Origin: Hevea brasiliensis
Lineage: Eukaryota > Streptophyta > Magnoliopsida > Malpighiales > Euphorbiaceae
Direction: 5' to 3'
DNA length: 64,000 bases
Assembly (NCBI RefSeq): GCF_030052815.1
Contig: NC_079495.1
Span: forward strand, 34,381,967 to 34,445,966
Part shown: piece by piece, positions 35,965 through 49,335 of the stretch
How the letters are laid out: each line of letters opens with the position of its first letter
How positions within the stretch are numbered: position 1 is the stretch's first letter
Program-made: the position numbers and the translations under genes
The notes under the pieces: model-generated
Databases searched by the model: none
Seen by the model: the letters and a program-made list of their open reading frames with translations, nothing else
What the model was told of the DNA's origin: nothing

Positions 35965-37060
35965 ATGGATCCTGCTTCTCAAAAAGTAGTTGATGAAAAG
36001 GTGGAGAGTCGTGCTCCACCAAGGGCTGAATCTGGGGGCAGGGGAGAATCTGCTCCACCAGCAGCTGAGGCACCTGCCCAACCTCAGTTTGCACTATTTC
36101 AGCAAATGACCGAGTTTTATCGGCAAATGATGGGGGCAATTCCATCACCACAACCACAGCCACAACCTCCACCAGCACCATAGAAGTCGCATCTGGAGAA
36201 ACTGTGAAAACATGGGGCTGTGGATTTCTTTAGGAAGAGGGAGGATGATCCCATAACTACAGAAAACTGGTTGGATAGAATAATCAGAGTGCTGAAACAG
36301 CTTAATTGCACCCCCGAGCAGAACCTAGAGGGTGCTGTGTCCCTACTTCAGGATGATGCATATCAGTGGTGGGACACAGTAACCAGTGAGGTGCAACCGG
36401 AACAGATCACCTGGGAATTCTTCCTCACAGAGTTTAAGAAGAAATATATTAGCAAAGTGTATTTAGAAGAGTGAAGAAGAGAATTTATCAGTCTGAGACA
36501 AAGACAATTATCAGTGGTAGAGTATGAGCATGAGTTTGTCAGACTGAGCTGGTATAGGAGGGAGATAGTCCCTATAGAGGCAAAGAGGTGCAGAAGGTTC
36601 GAAGAAAGGCTCAATGACAATATCAAAGTCATGATAACAGCATTGGAGATCACAAATTTTGCTAAATTAGTAGATGCTGCATCAAAAGTAGAAAGGGTCC
36701 GAATAAATGGGCAAACTAGAAGGGAAAGACAGCATAAGAGGGGTCCAGGTCAATCCAGTTCATTTTTTGCTCCCAGTAAGAAGAGTAACCTCCTGCTCAG
36801 GGTTCAGGACAACCACAAGGTCAGGGTCAGTCCCAGGGGCCCAAACCACAGTTCACACCTAGGAGAGGCCAGTCTACACCATCAATGGCGCTCTCCGGGG
36901 GCGGTGTTCGAGGATCACCCCAAGCATCTTACGCTGCATCGCTGAAGTGGCATAAGGGTGACTGTTGGCGAGTGACTGGTGCATACTTACGGTGTGGATC
37001 TATAGAACATCAGATCAAGAATTGTCCGAAGAGGACTACCACAGTTGCTCCAACACAAGC
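35965..37060 (+). pseudogene. gypsy gag, broken (G2)
   Basis: Starts Met-Asp-Pro-Ala-Ser at 35965, the same start as G3 (49446). Order: Pro/Gln-rich N-terminus; TAG at 36181-36183 where G3 has CAG; then the Retrotrans_gag capsid domain (Trp-Leu-Asp-Arg, Tyr-Gln-Trp-Trp-Asp-Thr near 36360) with TGA at about 36471; a basic tail with frameshifts near 36790-36900; and a zinc knuckle at 36984-37025. The knuckle's first Cys is now Tyr (TAC at 36984-36986; TGC in G3), so zinc binding should fail. It would form the particle in an active element. Confidence 0.88.
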
Positions 37061-38620
37061 TGACCGACCTACTCCTGCACCACAAAGGGGTAGGAAACCT
37101 GGTAAATCTGAGGCAGCTGGTCCATCATTGAGGCCTGCATCCAAGTCAGCTGAGAGGCCAGAGACTAGAATACCAGTCAAGGCCTATGCCATCAGAGCTC
37201 AGGGGGAGCAAGATGCCCCATATGTCATCAGGGGTACGTTCCCCCTCTACAACACTTTTATGCATACATTGGTGGATCCAGGATCCACTCATTCATACAT
37301 CTACATCAAACTACCGTAGAGAGGGTAGTTCCAGTAGAGGAGAGTGATCAAGATATTCTGGTAACAAATCCACTAGGCCACAGTGTGGTAGTGAATAAGG
37401 TGTATAAAGGTTGCCCGTTGAGGATTCAGGGGTATGAATTCTAGGCAGACCTAATTGAATTGCCCTTCCACGAGTTTGACGTGATTTTGGGGATGGACTG
37501 GTTGTCAAGTCATCAGGCAATAGTTGATTGCAAATTAAAGAGGATTTCTCTGAAAACTTCTAATGGTAATGAGATTACTGTTGTGGGTGAAAGGATAGAT
37601 TTTCTGTCCAATGTTATCTCAGCCACAATTGTAAAAAGATTGATGAGAAAAAGCTGTGAAGCTTACCTAGCACACGTGGTTGATAGTAGGCAGGCTAAGC
37701 CAAACCTGTGTGATATACCCACAGTAAGAGACTTCCCAGATGTATTTCCTTCAGAGTTGCCTGGTTTACCACCAGAAAGGGAAGTCGAGTTTACGATTGA
37801 GGTAATGCCGGGTACAGCACCAATTTCTATTGCTCCTTATAGGATGGCACCCACTGAATTGAGGGAGTTGAAAATTCAGTTGCAGGAGTTACTCGATAAG
37901 GGGTTCATACGCCCCAATGTGTCACCATGGAGAGCTCTGGTACTCTTTTTGAAGAAGAAGGATGGAACCTTGAGATTTTGTATTGATTACCGGCAGTTGA
38001 ACAAGGTAACTGTGAAGAATAAATATCCATTGCCCAGAATTGACGATCTGTTTGATCAGTTGAAGGGAGCCGGTGTATTTTCAAAAATTGGTCTCAGATC
38101 AGGGTATCATCAATTGAGGGTAAAGGATGCAGATGTGTCAAAAACTGCATTCAGAACCCAGTATGGGCATTATGAATTTTTAGTGATGCCGTTTGGGTTA
38201 ATAAATGCACCAGCAGCATTTATGGACCTTATGAACCGTATCTTTCATCCATACTTAGATTGGTTTGTCGTGGTCTTTATTGATGATATTCTAGTGTATT
38301 CCAAGACCAGGGAAGAACATGATGAACATTTGAGGATTGTTCTGCAAACCCTACGAGAAAAGAAGCTATATGCTAAGTTGTCCAAGTGTGACTTTTGGAT
38401 GAGTGAAATCTCTTTCCTTGGACACATAATATCAGCAGAGGGGATTAGAGTGGATCCCAAAAAGATAGAAGCAGTGATGGAATGGAAGCCTCCTAGAAAT
38501 ACAACTGAGGTCAGAAGTTTCTTGGGGCTAGCTGGGTATTACAAAAGATTTGTGAAGGGGTTCTCTCTTATAGCTGCTCCAATGACTAAGTTGTTGCACA
38601 AGAATGTGAAATTTGGCTAG
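37061..38620 (+). pseudogene. gypsy protease and reverse transcriptase (G2)
   Basis: The protease active site Asp-Pro-Gly-Ser-Thr-His-Ser lies near 37274. A stop at 37317-37319 and a frame change follow. A 386-residue frame (37460-38620) then reads the [10 protein letters not shown] block, the linker (Phe-Pro-Asp-Val-Phe-Pro) and reverse transcriptase, with catalytic Phe-Ile-Asp-Asp near 38280. RT motif A has Gly at 38090-38092 (residue 211), where the family has Asp (G3 keeps GAT), so a metal-binding residue is lost. The frame ends at TAG 38618-38620, a Trp position. RT copies element RNA into DNA in the particle. Confidence 0.9.
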
Positions 38621-39115
38621 AACGACAAGTGCCAAGCCAGTTTTGAGAGGCTGAAGGCTATGTTGACAGAAGCACCAGTGTTAACACAGCCAGTGTCGGG
38701 AAAAGACTTTGTGGTCTACAGTGATGCCTCGCATAATGGGCTAGGGTGTGTATTGATGCAAGAGGGGAAAGTGGTCGCCTATGCTTCCAAGCAGTTAAGG
38801 CCACATGAATAGAACTACCCTACTCATGACCTGGAGTTAGCAGCAATTATCTTCGCACTGAAGATATGGAGGCATTATTTGTATAGTGAAAAATGCTACA
38901 TCTGTACAGACCACAAGAGTCTAAAATATTTGCCAACCTAGAAAGAGCTCAATCTTAGACATAGGCGATGGATTGAGTTCCTAAAGGACTACGATTGTGT
39001 GATAGATTATCATCCTGGGAAGGCAAATGTAGTTGCTGATGTCTTGAGCAGAAAATCCATCACAGCTTTAAGATCACTAAATGCCTGTTTGTCCTTAGTT
39101 TAAGATGGAGCTATT
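38621..39115 (+). pseudogene. gypsy RNase H (G2)
   Basis: Continues the pol frame with the RNase H core: Tyr-Ser-Asp-Ala-Ser near 38718, Leu-Glu-Leu-Ala-Ala near 38835, Thr-Asp-His-Lys-Ser near 38907 and Asp-Tyr-His-Pro-Gly-Lys near 39005, ending at the Ser-Arg-Lys-Ser hinge. In-frame stops at 38810-38812 and 38939-38941 are CAG codons in G3. Another stop (TAA) is near 39101. The pattern is C-to-T decay. Non-functional. Confidence 0.88.
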
Positions 39116-40649
39116 TTGGCTGAGTTGCAAGTGAGGCCAAACCTGCTACAGCAGATACAAGATGGGCAGAGGGCAGATGAAAAATTAATGGCCATTGTGG
39201 GTAAAATTCCAGAGGGAAAGGAAACTGAATATGAGGTGAAAGCAGCTGGGTGTCTGTACTACAGAGGAAGAGTGTGTGTACCAGATGATGGGGAATTGAT
39301 GACTAGTACTCTGAAAGAAGCACACACTAGTGTTTATGCTATGCACCTGGGAAGCACAAAAATGTATAATGATTCGAAGCCTCATTATTGGTGGCCTAGT
39401 ATGAAGAGGGATATAGCTGACTATGTGACTAAGTGTTTGACATGTCAGTAAGTTAAAGCAGAACATCAAGTTCCATCAGGATTGCTACAGCCTATAAGCA
39501 TACCTGAATAGAAATAGGACCGGGTCACTATGGATTTTGTTAGTGGTCTACCTCTCACCCAAAAGAAGTATGATGCAGTGTGGGTAATAGTGGATAGATT
39601 GACAAAGTCAGCACATTTTCTGCCAGTTAGGACAGACTACTCACTAGAGAAGCTAGTAGAATTGTATATCAGTGAAATAGTTAGACTGCATGGAATCCCA
39701 CTTTCCATCATATCTAATCAAGACCCAAGGTTTACATCGAGATTCTAGAAAAAGTTGCAAGAAGCCTTGGGCACACAACTTCATTTTAGCACGGCTTTCC
39801 ATCCTCAAACGGATGGACAGTCAAAACGAGTGATCCAGGTAAACCTAGAACCTAATTGAATTTTCACAATTTACAAATTATGTAATAGATCCTGGAGGAT
39901 ATGCTGAGGAGTTGTTTCATTGAGTTTGAGGGGAGTTGAGATAGATATCTCCCACTGGCAGAATTCGCATATAACAATAGCTACCAAGCTAGCATTCAAA
40001 TGGCTCCATATGAAGCACTATATAGGAGGAAATGTAGAACCCCAGTGTGTTGGACTGAATTGGGTGAAGATAAGCTGGTAAGACCAGACCTGGTAAAACA
40101 GACTGAGGAGAAAGTGAAGATAATTAAAGCTAACTTGAAGGTTGCCTCAGATAGACAGAAATCTTATGCCAACTTGAAAAGAAAAGAGATAGAGTATGCA
40201 ATTGGCGACAAAGTGTTTCTCAAAGTCTCAAAGTGCAAGAAAGTACTGCGGTTTGGAAGAAAGGGTAAGTTAAGCCCTAGGTTCATTGGCCCATATGAAG
40301 TCATTGAACGTGTGGGACCAATGGCCTACCGGCTAGCTTTACCACCAGAACTGGATAAGATCCATAATGTATTCCATGTTTCTATGTTAAGAAGATATCG
40401 CTCAGACCCTTCACATGTCATCTCTATGGAAGAGATTGAAATCCAACCAAACTTGACATATACAGAAGAACTATACAAATCCTAGCTCAGGAAGTGAAGG
40501 AACTGAGAAATAAACAAATTCCACTAGTGAAAGTGCTTTGGAGGCACCAAAACACTGAAGAGGCAACTTGGGAAATTGAAGAGATGATGAGGCAACAATT
40601 CCCTCAACTGTTTGCATCAGGTAAATTTCGAGGACGAAATTTTTATTAG
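39116..40649 (+). pseudogene. gypsy integrase with C-terminal chromodomain (G2)
   Basis: The N-terminal zinc region reads His ... His ... Cys-Leu-Thr-Cys (to 39450). The core has Thr-Met-Asp-Phe-Val near 39529, the Asp-Gln-Asp-Pro-Arg block near 39720 (normally Asp-Arg) and His-Pro-Gln-Thr-Asp-Gly-Gln near 39800. A GT-AG intron-like gap follows at 39839-39888. The C-terminal GPF/Y-like module (Gly-Pro-Tyr-Glu-Val-Ile) is near 40290 and the chromodomain core (Val-Leu-Trp-Arg, Glu-Glu-Ala-Thr-Trp-Glu) near 40530-40580, after a one-base frameshift near 40470. Stops include 39449-39451, 39509-39511, 39515-39517 and 39746-39748. Chromodomain integrases target heterochromatin, which fits this setting. 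Confidence 0.88.
39839..39888 (+). other. Intron-like gap in G2 integrase (50 bp)
   Basis: GTAAAC ... AATAG interrupts integrase between Val-Ile-Gln and Ile-Leu-Glu-Asp-Met. Removing it keeps the frame; reading through meets stops. G3 has a different 75-bp sequence at the same codon boundary. Fifty bp is short for a plant intron, so this copy may have lost part of it. Confidence 0.5.
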
Positions 40650-40660
40650 AAGGGAAGAGT
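40650..40660 (+). other. Polypurine tract of G2
   Basis: AAGGGAAGAGT directly after the pol stop (TAG 40647-40649) and before the 3' LTR; it is the plus-strand primer site. Confidence 0.88.
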
Positions 40661-42019
40661 TGTAACATCCTCACTTTAGCTAGTCCGTACAGTCTACTGT
40701 TCCGGTGACCAATGTCGATCTGGGTAGCTAGAATGTTTGAAATTATAATTAGACTAAAGTGGGGAGTTATAAAGAAACTAAATAATGCTCATAAAAATCA
40801 AGGAACATTTTCAGAAACGAAATACACTAAAGTTAAACGAGCCGAAACCCCAGTGATGAGTAACCCGAAGGGGAACTGACGGTGAAAGCCGTTAATAACC
40901 CTAGACCCGGGAGAAAAATTATAAAATAATTTTTGGGACTCCAAAAAAGGGTCATTGAGATTCTTATGGCATTAGAATGCCAAGAAAATGCTTAGAAAAA
41001 ATTTTCTATCGGTGCATACAATTTTGGCTCGTTAAGCCAAACGGAAGGCATTTTGGTCATTTCGTCTTCAGAGATGATTTTTGGCCAACTTGTCCAGTTA
41101 AATAAATAATTTATATGACATAAATATGAATAAATATTGTTAAAAATTTAATTGAAATTAAATATACCAGAAAAGGATAGAAAATGAAAGAAATTGGAAT
41201 TTTGACATCATAATGATGTCATTAAAATTCTCCCACCCAATCCAATGTTGACACATGGCATAAGTTTATTTAAAAAGACTTAATGGGTAGAAAAATGAAG
41301 AAAAAAATTAGAACACTCTCAACTCTTCTTCCTTGCCGTCACCCTCTCCCTCCATAGCCACCATTATCAAGCTTTTTAAAGCTTGATTTTCATAGCTTTT
41401 ACCCAACTAAACCCTATATTTCCAACACAAAAAATTATTCTTACATCTTGGTGAGTCTTTTGGGAGTAAAAAGAAAAGAAAAAGAAGAACCCTAGCAAGT
41501 TGGAAATTTCACTCCATTAGAGGTTTGTGACCTAACCTTGATTTTCTCTTTAAATTCATGTTAAAGGACTATGAATGAGTGCAAATTACAAAGAAATTTA
41601 TTAAATACCATGTATATGCCCATCCCATATTTTTGGTAGCCATGGTTCGAGTAAGATTGTGATGATTTTTATGGAGCTAAAATGGTAATATGGCTGCCCT
41701 TAATATGAATCTCTTAAGTGGAGTGATGAAATGCAAATTATAATGCATGGTTGGTGATAGTTGAGTTAGTGTTTGGAGTGAAAATGAGACCTTGATTATG
41801 TGATGATGAAATTAGGTTTTAATGGTCAATTAGTGACCATCTGGTTTTGTTTGAATAAAAAATGAAGTGGGTTGTGTAGTGGGAATTGAGTTTGGTGTGG
41901 CTGCCCTTGGTAACCTGCAGGATTGGGCATGAGTCTAGCAGGTTTGGGCAGCAATAATTGGAGTTGTAGAGGTTCAATTGGTGCAACGCTAATTGGACAT
42001 GAAACTAGACACATAATGG
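40661..42019 (+). repeat. 3' LTR of G2, left part
   Basis: Aligns with 22150-23506 of the 5' LTR. It ends with AATGG (42015-42019), the left target-site copy of C2. Confidence 0.93.
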
Positions 42020-44121
42020 TGTTAGTAGTATGCCCTAGAGCATATCATTTAGTATGTATCTTGTACATATTTTTATTAATAAAAAGCATTTCCACTTTTC
42101 CGTTTACATAATATATTTATGTGTAATAGAAAAGGTCCATTGATATTTTGTTAGAAATATTATTCTTAAGTTGTTAAGAATATGAGTGACAATATTTCTA
42201 GCAAAAAGTATCATAAATAGGTTCACAATCGAGGATACTTCATAATAAGGACATGACTTTTCCAGAAAGATTGTATTCATGTTTGTTCCCAAGTTATTTA
42301 TATGAGATATAAATAAGATGGAATGGTGAGTCTCATGCCATATAACAAACATGATAGGCACTTATAAATGATAAGTAGGCCGAACCAGTGACACTTATGA
42401 CAAGCACATGGAGTTTACTCTTGTCAATGTTTTGTCATAAATCATATCAGTGCATATAATCTTTAGACCTGAGATAGCACAGTTATCTTGTATATAGGTA
42501 GTTTGAGTTTGATACTGCTTTCATACTTGTACTGTGTATGGGTATATGGACATGTGTTGGCTCCTACTAGTTATATATGGAGGTAGGTGTTGATCAAGAT
42601 GGAATCTGTTCCTCTAAGTAAATAGAGATAAAATCCTATGTTCATTTAATTGTTCTTGATGTTTCAAGTTCTGGCAGACAGATAGATTTATTGAGAAAGA
42701 GTTTACGATGAGAAAATCTTTTAATCAAGAACTGGAATTAAAAGAGAACATAATATTCATAGCAAATGGAGTTTGACATAAACCATGACTCGGCTTGAGT
42801 TGGGATTTTGTAATGAGAGAGATTCTAGTGCATGGTAACATATGATTATAGGTTCATTTAAGGTAAACTTTATTACTAATTGGGTGGCCATGGCATGCTA
42901 TGCTAGGTGTTAACCATGGTCTATGAGGTTCATAAAATGATTTAGAGAAATCATTTATGGTAAGAAAGAGTTTTGATGATATTAAGAGTTGATATCATGT
43001 CTCATTGCCAATTAGTGATGAGCCTAGTAAGTCACACACATACACAAGTTATCACCTATTTAAATATGATTTAATTAATTAATTAAAGAGTTTAATTGAT
43101 TAATTAAATAGGTTTGGTTTGCAATTAAATTGCAAAGTCCCTAGCATGACTTGAAACCAAATCTTGGTTATTGGATGTGTAGTATAAATTAAATTTATAT
43201 TTAAAGTGTTTAAATATGAATTTAATTAATGAGAAATTAATTAATAGAGATTAATTAATTAATTTATATTTGATATAAATTAATTAGAAGAAGAAAAATA
43301 ATTATTTTGGGTTGAGAACTCAAAATTAAGACACAGGGGCATTTTGGTCATTTTGCAGTGTGACACGTGGCATCATGAGATGGTGACACATGGCATAACA
43401 CATAAGCTTGCCAAATGTTTTTTAATCATGTAAGATGATTAAAATCAAGATTAAATATAGGTTTGACACTTGGCACAATGTGATTGGGTCACTTAAACCT
43501 AGAGCTAATCAAAGGGTGACATGTGGCAAGGGTTTAATGTGTTAACCTAGCTATTTAAGTGTTGTTATGAGAAAATAAAATACAACCAGTAGCCACACTC
43601 CTTTTTCACGCCACTTTGAGGGTTTTTATCTCTTCTTCTTCATCTCTTATCAATTCAAAGAGATTAGCCATCAATCTCTTGAATTAAGAACACTAGGAAT
43701 TGTTTCTAGTGTCCTGTTTACATCTTTAATCTCTTAAAAGGCAGAACTTGAATTTCTAATTAATAGAAAAGGCTTTAGAAGCTGTTCAAGGGCTGCCATA
43801 GGTGTTCTTGGTGTGGACAAGCTAGAGGGACAACATCTGGTGTCCTGAACACGAATCTCAAAGGCGCAGACATGCTGCAGTGCATCAAGAGGTTAGTGTA
43901 ATCGTTCTTGATTTAATCTAGGGTTCTAAAATTAATCTGATTAATTTTAAAATCTTAAATGGAAAATACAGATCCAAAAACATATTAAAAGAGTTTTAAT
44001 ATGTTGTTTATCATTGAAATCAAATAGATAAAAATAAATCTTGCATGATGCATGTGACCCTAGGTGAAAATTTTTGAATTCAATGGTATAAACTTGTGTT
44101 TTTCACGCTTCCGTTCCTTCA
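42020..44121 (+). repeat. 5' LTR of C2
   Basis: 2102 bp, TGTTAGTAGT to TTCCTTCA. It includes the four-fold U3 motif (43361-43530 region) and TATTTAAG at 43552-43559 in the TATA position. Confidence 0.95.
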
Positions 44122-44123
44122 AT

Positions 44124-44137
44124 TGGTATCAGAGCCA
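44124..44137 (+). other. Primer-binding site of C2
   Basis: TGGTATCAGAGCCA, two bases after the LTR; complementary to initiator Met tRNA. Confidence 0.93.
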
Positions 44138-44388
44138 CTATTTGCCATTCAGATTGTTTATTATATGATTTAATTGTGTGGTTTGATCATGAGATGGTTG
44201 ATCCATTGCTGGTTGGATCAAGATGTGTGGCGGCACACATAGTGAAGCCACCATTGGTGGCGGCAACAATGGTTCCATGGGTGGTTCAAGATTTGGCTTT
44301 TAATTCTGCAATTGTTGTATGATCTAAGGCCTATTCTTTGACTAATTAAAGTGTTTAATTAGTTGTTTTAATCACACAATTAAATTAT

Positions 44389-44725
44389 GATTCAAATCAG
44401 AATTTTAAAAATTGTTTGAATGTGATTCAAATCTGAATTTTAAAAGTTGTTTGAATGTGATTCAAATCTGAATTTTTAAAGTTGTTTGAATCATATTTAA
44501 ATCTGATTTTTTAAAATTGATTCAATAAAATTCAGATCTGATTTTTTAAAAAATATTTGAATGTGATTCAAATCTGATTTTTTAAATAATGTTTGAATGT
44601 GATTCAAATCTGAATTTTTGAAGTTGTTTGAATGTGATTCAAATCTGAATTTTTAAATTTGTTTGAATGAGATTCAAATATGAATTTTTAAATTTATTTG
44701 AATCATATTCAAATCTGGATTTTTA
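44389..44725 (+). repeat. Leader tandem repeat of C2, about 35 bp x 9-10
   Basis: Counterpart of 1068-1405. Copy number and the short inverted repeat in each unit are kept while individual bases vary. Confidence 0.8.
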
Positions 44726-45905
44726 AGTTGAATATGAGATATTCAATTTAATTTAAGTATGTATGTTTTATTTAATTGTTAAATAGTGATATGCATGATG
44801 GATGATCATGGACTATAAAAGACCAATGTGATTGGATTTATTTCTTTTATGTTTCTTTGGGATTGTAAATTAATTAATTTATTTTAATTTATTTTGGGCA
44901 TGTATTATTAAGTTTGTAATATTTTTGGGTTGTAATTTCATTTATTTAAGTTCTTGTAAATTCGCCTTGGTATGCCAAGGATTACTATGTAATATTGGAT
45001 TGCAAGAAGTTCAAGGAGGTCAAGAGCATTGGTGGGACCAGTGGGAGGAATTCAAGATCAAGTGTTGATTATGTACTCCTTCAGCAACTCTTGTAAAATG
45101 AATGAATGAAATGCACCTAGGAATGCCCTGATTCAATTCTTGGTGGCTCAGAATTGAATCTCTTAGAAAGTCCATGATCATACCATATTTACTGCTTATC
45201 CATGAATGCATGAGATGTATGGGAATGTATGCAATTATATGATATATGCATGCTAAATGGATAATGTGCAAAGTGAGACCTTAATAGTAAATAGAATGAC
45301 CATAAAATCTTCCAAAAAAATGATTAAGTTGGAAATGCTATAATTAAAGTAATTATAACTAGGCCCTCCATTGGGGCAATTATTTTAAGAAATTTTAAAT
45401 AGTTGCATAAGATGCAATTTATTTAAGAGATTTTCTTAAGAATAATTGTTAAGCATGAGATGTTGTAAATATGTAAATGGTTTAGTGGCCAATATTGGAT
45501 GTACCTGAGAACATTAAAATTATTTGCATAATTACTGGCTCAATGGGATCAACTTAACTAATGCAAGATAAGTCAATAATGGATGTACCTGAGATTTTGA
45601 GCATTAGGGGCTAGGTAAAGGATTGAACCTCACATGAGATGTGATGGGCAAGGAGTTGCTCACTTATAGTTTATTGTAATTCCAATAATGGATGTACCTG
45701 AGGATGATCAATAGAATTATAAGAATTCAATCACCCACTAGAAATCCATCCAACTAGGATTTCCGTTTTCTACTTTGGAAGTGTAGGATTCGCTAAGTTA
45801 GTGGGAGGACCAATTTGATTAAAAGACCATAATCATTTTGGTTAATTACATGATACATTTACTAATTAATCTGGTTATTTTCTGCAGTTAATTTTCTGAT
45901 AAAAA

Positions 45906-46186
45906 TGAGCACAAAACAACCACCACCATCCAATATCCTTGCAAGCATACTTGATCACAATAGGTTGACAGGACCAAATCATGCGATTGGCTAAGAAATT
46001 TGAAACTTGTCCTGAACCTTGAACATATAGGATATGTTCTAGATTCAAATGTTCCTGGTCCCTTACCTCCAGAGGCCACACAAGAGGAACATGAAACTTT
46101 GGACAAGTGGAAGGAGCATGATATGAGAGCTAAGTGTTACATGCTTGTTTCCATGAGTAATGAGTTACAGAAGCAACATGAGAACA
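45906..46186 (+). pseudogene. copia gag, N-terminal part (C2)
   Basis: Starts at ATG 45906 in the same context as C1. The first 25 or so codons match C1; then a short deletion near 45978-45985 (CTAATTTCTCTG in C1, CAAATCATGCG here) shifts the frame. The matching frame runs on from 46000 to the G3 insertion at 46186. The part after G3 resumes at 57242. The encoded gag would form the particle; this copy is disrupted by the insertion in any case. Confidence 0.88.
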
Positions 46187-49100
46187 TGTAACACCCTTCC
46201 GGTAACCACTCCGTACATTCTACTGTTCCGGTGACCGGTGTCGGTCCGGACAGCTAGAACGTCCAGAAAAATATTTAAACTAAAGTTAGGAACCCTAATT
46301 AACTCAAATATTAATAAGAAAAATTTAGTAAAAATTTTAGAAATAAAATACAATCGAGTCAAGCAGCGGTGCCCAGCGATGGGTAGCAGGAGGAAGTTGC
46401 GATTCTATAACGAGGAGCCCTAGACCCGGGGGAAAAATTATAAAATAATTTTTGGGATTCCAGAGAAGGGTAATTGAGGTTCCCATGGCATTAGAATGCC
46501 AATAAAATACTTAGAAAAATTTTTCAATCGGTACAGACAATTTTGACCGTTAAGCCAAACGGAGGGCATTTTGGTCATTTCGCTTCCGAGTTGATTTTTG
46601 GCCGACTTGCCCAGTTGAGTAAATAATTAATATGACATCAAATATGAAGAAATATTACTAGAAATGAAAATTGAAATGAGTAGTGGAAGAAAAGAAAAGA
46701 AAATGCAAAAATAAGGCAAAAATGACATCATTTAAAAAGTTGGACCAATCACACTTAAGCCATTGTTTGACTAACCATTAAAAGAGATAAGAAGACCAAA
46801 TTCAACAAAATTTCAGCAGCCATCCTTCTCTCCTTAGTGCAGCCAAAACGTGAACCTCTCTCCCTCTCTCAAACTCCATTAAACCTCACTTCTCAAGCTT
46901 AATTTCTCCCTTGTTTCACCACAAAACCCTAACCTCTCTTCATTAAAATTTTACTCCACACCTTAAACAACCTTTTGGCAGCCTTGAAAGTGAAGGAAAG
47001 TGAAGTTTAGAGGTGGGAAAAATCTGCCCTAAGTGAGGTTAGTGCTACAAACTTCATTCTCCTTCTTTTAATCTTAGTTAGAATATCATTTGAGCTAAGA
47101 AATTTTAAAGAATTGAAGTAAATTACATGAGTTATGGTACTTTAAATTTTCAGCAGCCCTATGGAAGTATGAGGTTGATTGTTTTGATAAATTTAAAGTG
47201 GCTAGAAATGATGGTTAAAGTATTAAAACACATGGACATTAAACTAAGTATGTTAATTAAGTTCATGAGTAAATTTAGTTGGATATTAGGGTTTGGAAGG
47301 GTGAAAATGTGAATTGGCTTAGGAAATTGTTAGGGCACATTGTAATGGTCAATTAGTGACCATTTTAGATATGTTGACCATAAATGGGACTGAAAAATGC
47401 TATGGCAAAGTGAGGTGAAATCTGCCCTATGGACAGCAGCATAGGGACTGAAATTTCAGTCCCTTTGCACAGCCATAACTTGGGCTGTGTAAGTCCAATT
47501 GAATTTTGGCCAATTGGACATGAAACTAGGCTTATAATGGCACATTATTGCTGAAGAAACCATGCCCAAAAGACCAAAGCAAGAGGACCAAAACTTGGCC
47601 CCAATCCGGAACCCTGAAACTGCCTCTGCAGAATTTGACCAAATGAACAGTAACTGTTCATTTGGCCATAACTCACTGTAGATTTGGTCAATTGGTCTGA
47701 AATTTTTACAGAAACAAGTTAAGACATAGACAAACAACTTTCATGAAGGAACCTACCCCAAATTATGGCCAGAACCCAGTCAACCAAGTGACTCAAGTCA
47801 CTGTTCATGTTACTGTAGATATGGTAAATCTGCAGAATTTGAAATCCGGCCAGCTTGGGTTTTGGGCCATATCTGGAGCTACAAAACTCCAAATGGAGTG
47901 ATTCAAAAAAGGAAATTCAACTAGACAAAATAAGGAACAACTTTCATGTTTTACATTTCTTCAAATTCCAACAGTAACAGTGTTCAATGGAACAGTGAAG
48001 TTAGGGCATCAAAACTGAAATTTTCTGCTAGTGTGGGTTACACTTTGAATTTGCATTAACACTTAATGCCAACAAGTTTTAAACACCAAATGTGGTATGT
48101 TGGGAGTGCCAAAGGCAATGTACACATTTTTATTCTAAAAGTCAACATTTTTGTTGACCAATGATGAATAGTGACACCAAAAAGTTGAAATTCACAAATT
48201 GACAAATTTAAGAGTTTCAAATGCCTAGTATACCTAACAAGATTGGTTTGGATAGTTTGGCATGCCAATAGGGTTCCGTTAGCGATCGCACATGGCAACA
48301 ATGCCATTCTGTGATTTCATGGCTTTTAGCCATTCGACTTTACATTGAGACTTGGCCTTGTGCACGACATTATTCTGACTTGTTAGGCATTACATTTGCC
48401 TGCCGGGAGATGCATATGCAACCAATGGTGTGACGGCCGAGTACTAGGTACCCGGTGCGGTTACCCGTTATCGATCCGATCGTCTAGTGTAGGTTACTTG
48501 GGGCAACCAAATGAATAAAAGTGAACAAAGTTAATGAATTAATGAATATACCAAAATCAAACAAAGAAAGCATACACTTTGCATACACATTTATTTTTTT
48601 GCTATTTTCTTCTATTATATTATTGCACCACTAAGCATTATTGCTTAGCGCGTTGCTTTTGCCACGCGTAGGTACTGGAGATCCCGATCGTGAGCCCAGT
48701 AGACCACAGGTAGGTGAGTCCATCGGCGATTACGCTCGATTATGCATGTCACCTCACTACTGCGATTGCATCGGTAGGGCACTAGGTGTCAGTTTGTCAT
48801 TTTGATATTTTGTAGTAGATTTGTATTTTCTCATATGTATTTGATCTCATGTAATATATTTTGATGTATATGTAAATTATGAAAATTGTATTTGTTAATG
48901 GAAAAGTAGATGTTTACTTGTGATTTACATGCGAAAATCACATGTGAATGATGAATGAAAATGGAAATTGAAATGTGGAAATTATGATATTGAATTTGGT
49001 GTTGATAATGAATGTTTGAGAAATATTGTTGAGATTTTGGGATATTGGAGTTTGAGATGATGAAATAAAAGTATTGGAAGTGTTTTTAACAGGTTCCGAA

Positions 49101-49318
49101 GAACGGTTTTCTCCATTTTTAGCCGGTACTCCGCCGGATTTTCTTAAAATTTTTTGGAACCTTAAATGCATGATACTTTTGATAAATGGTTTAAATAATT
49201 TGTATTTCATAAATTATGTGCAAAAGCATTTTCTAAATTAATTGAGAAATATTAGAGTGTCTTGGTACACGGTGGCATTACTTACTGGGTATACTGTACA
49301 CGGGTAAGGGGTGTCACA
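46187..49318 (+). repeat. 5' LTR of G3
   Basis: 3132 bp, TGTAACACCC to GGGGTGTCACA. Short open frames (47127-47312 here; 55053-55238 in the other LTR) are LTR sequence. Confidence 0.95.
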
Positions 49319-49323
49319 TTTAG

Positions 49324-49335
49324 TGGTATCAGAGC
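49324..49335 (+). other. Primer-binding site of G3
   Basis: TGGTATCAGAGC, five bases after the LTR; perfect initiator Met tRNA complement. Confidence 0.93.

Larger units (their letters stand above)
44122..45905 (+). other. Long untranslated leader of C2
   Basis: Same layout as in C1: tandem-repeat block (44389-44725), three GGATGTACCTGAG copies (near 45497, 45580 and 45689) and no sense gene before gag. Confidence 0.75.
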
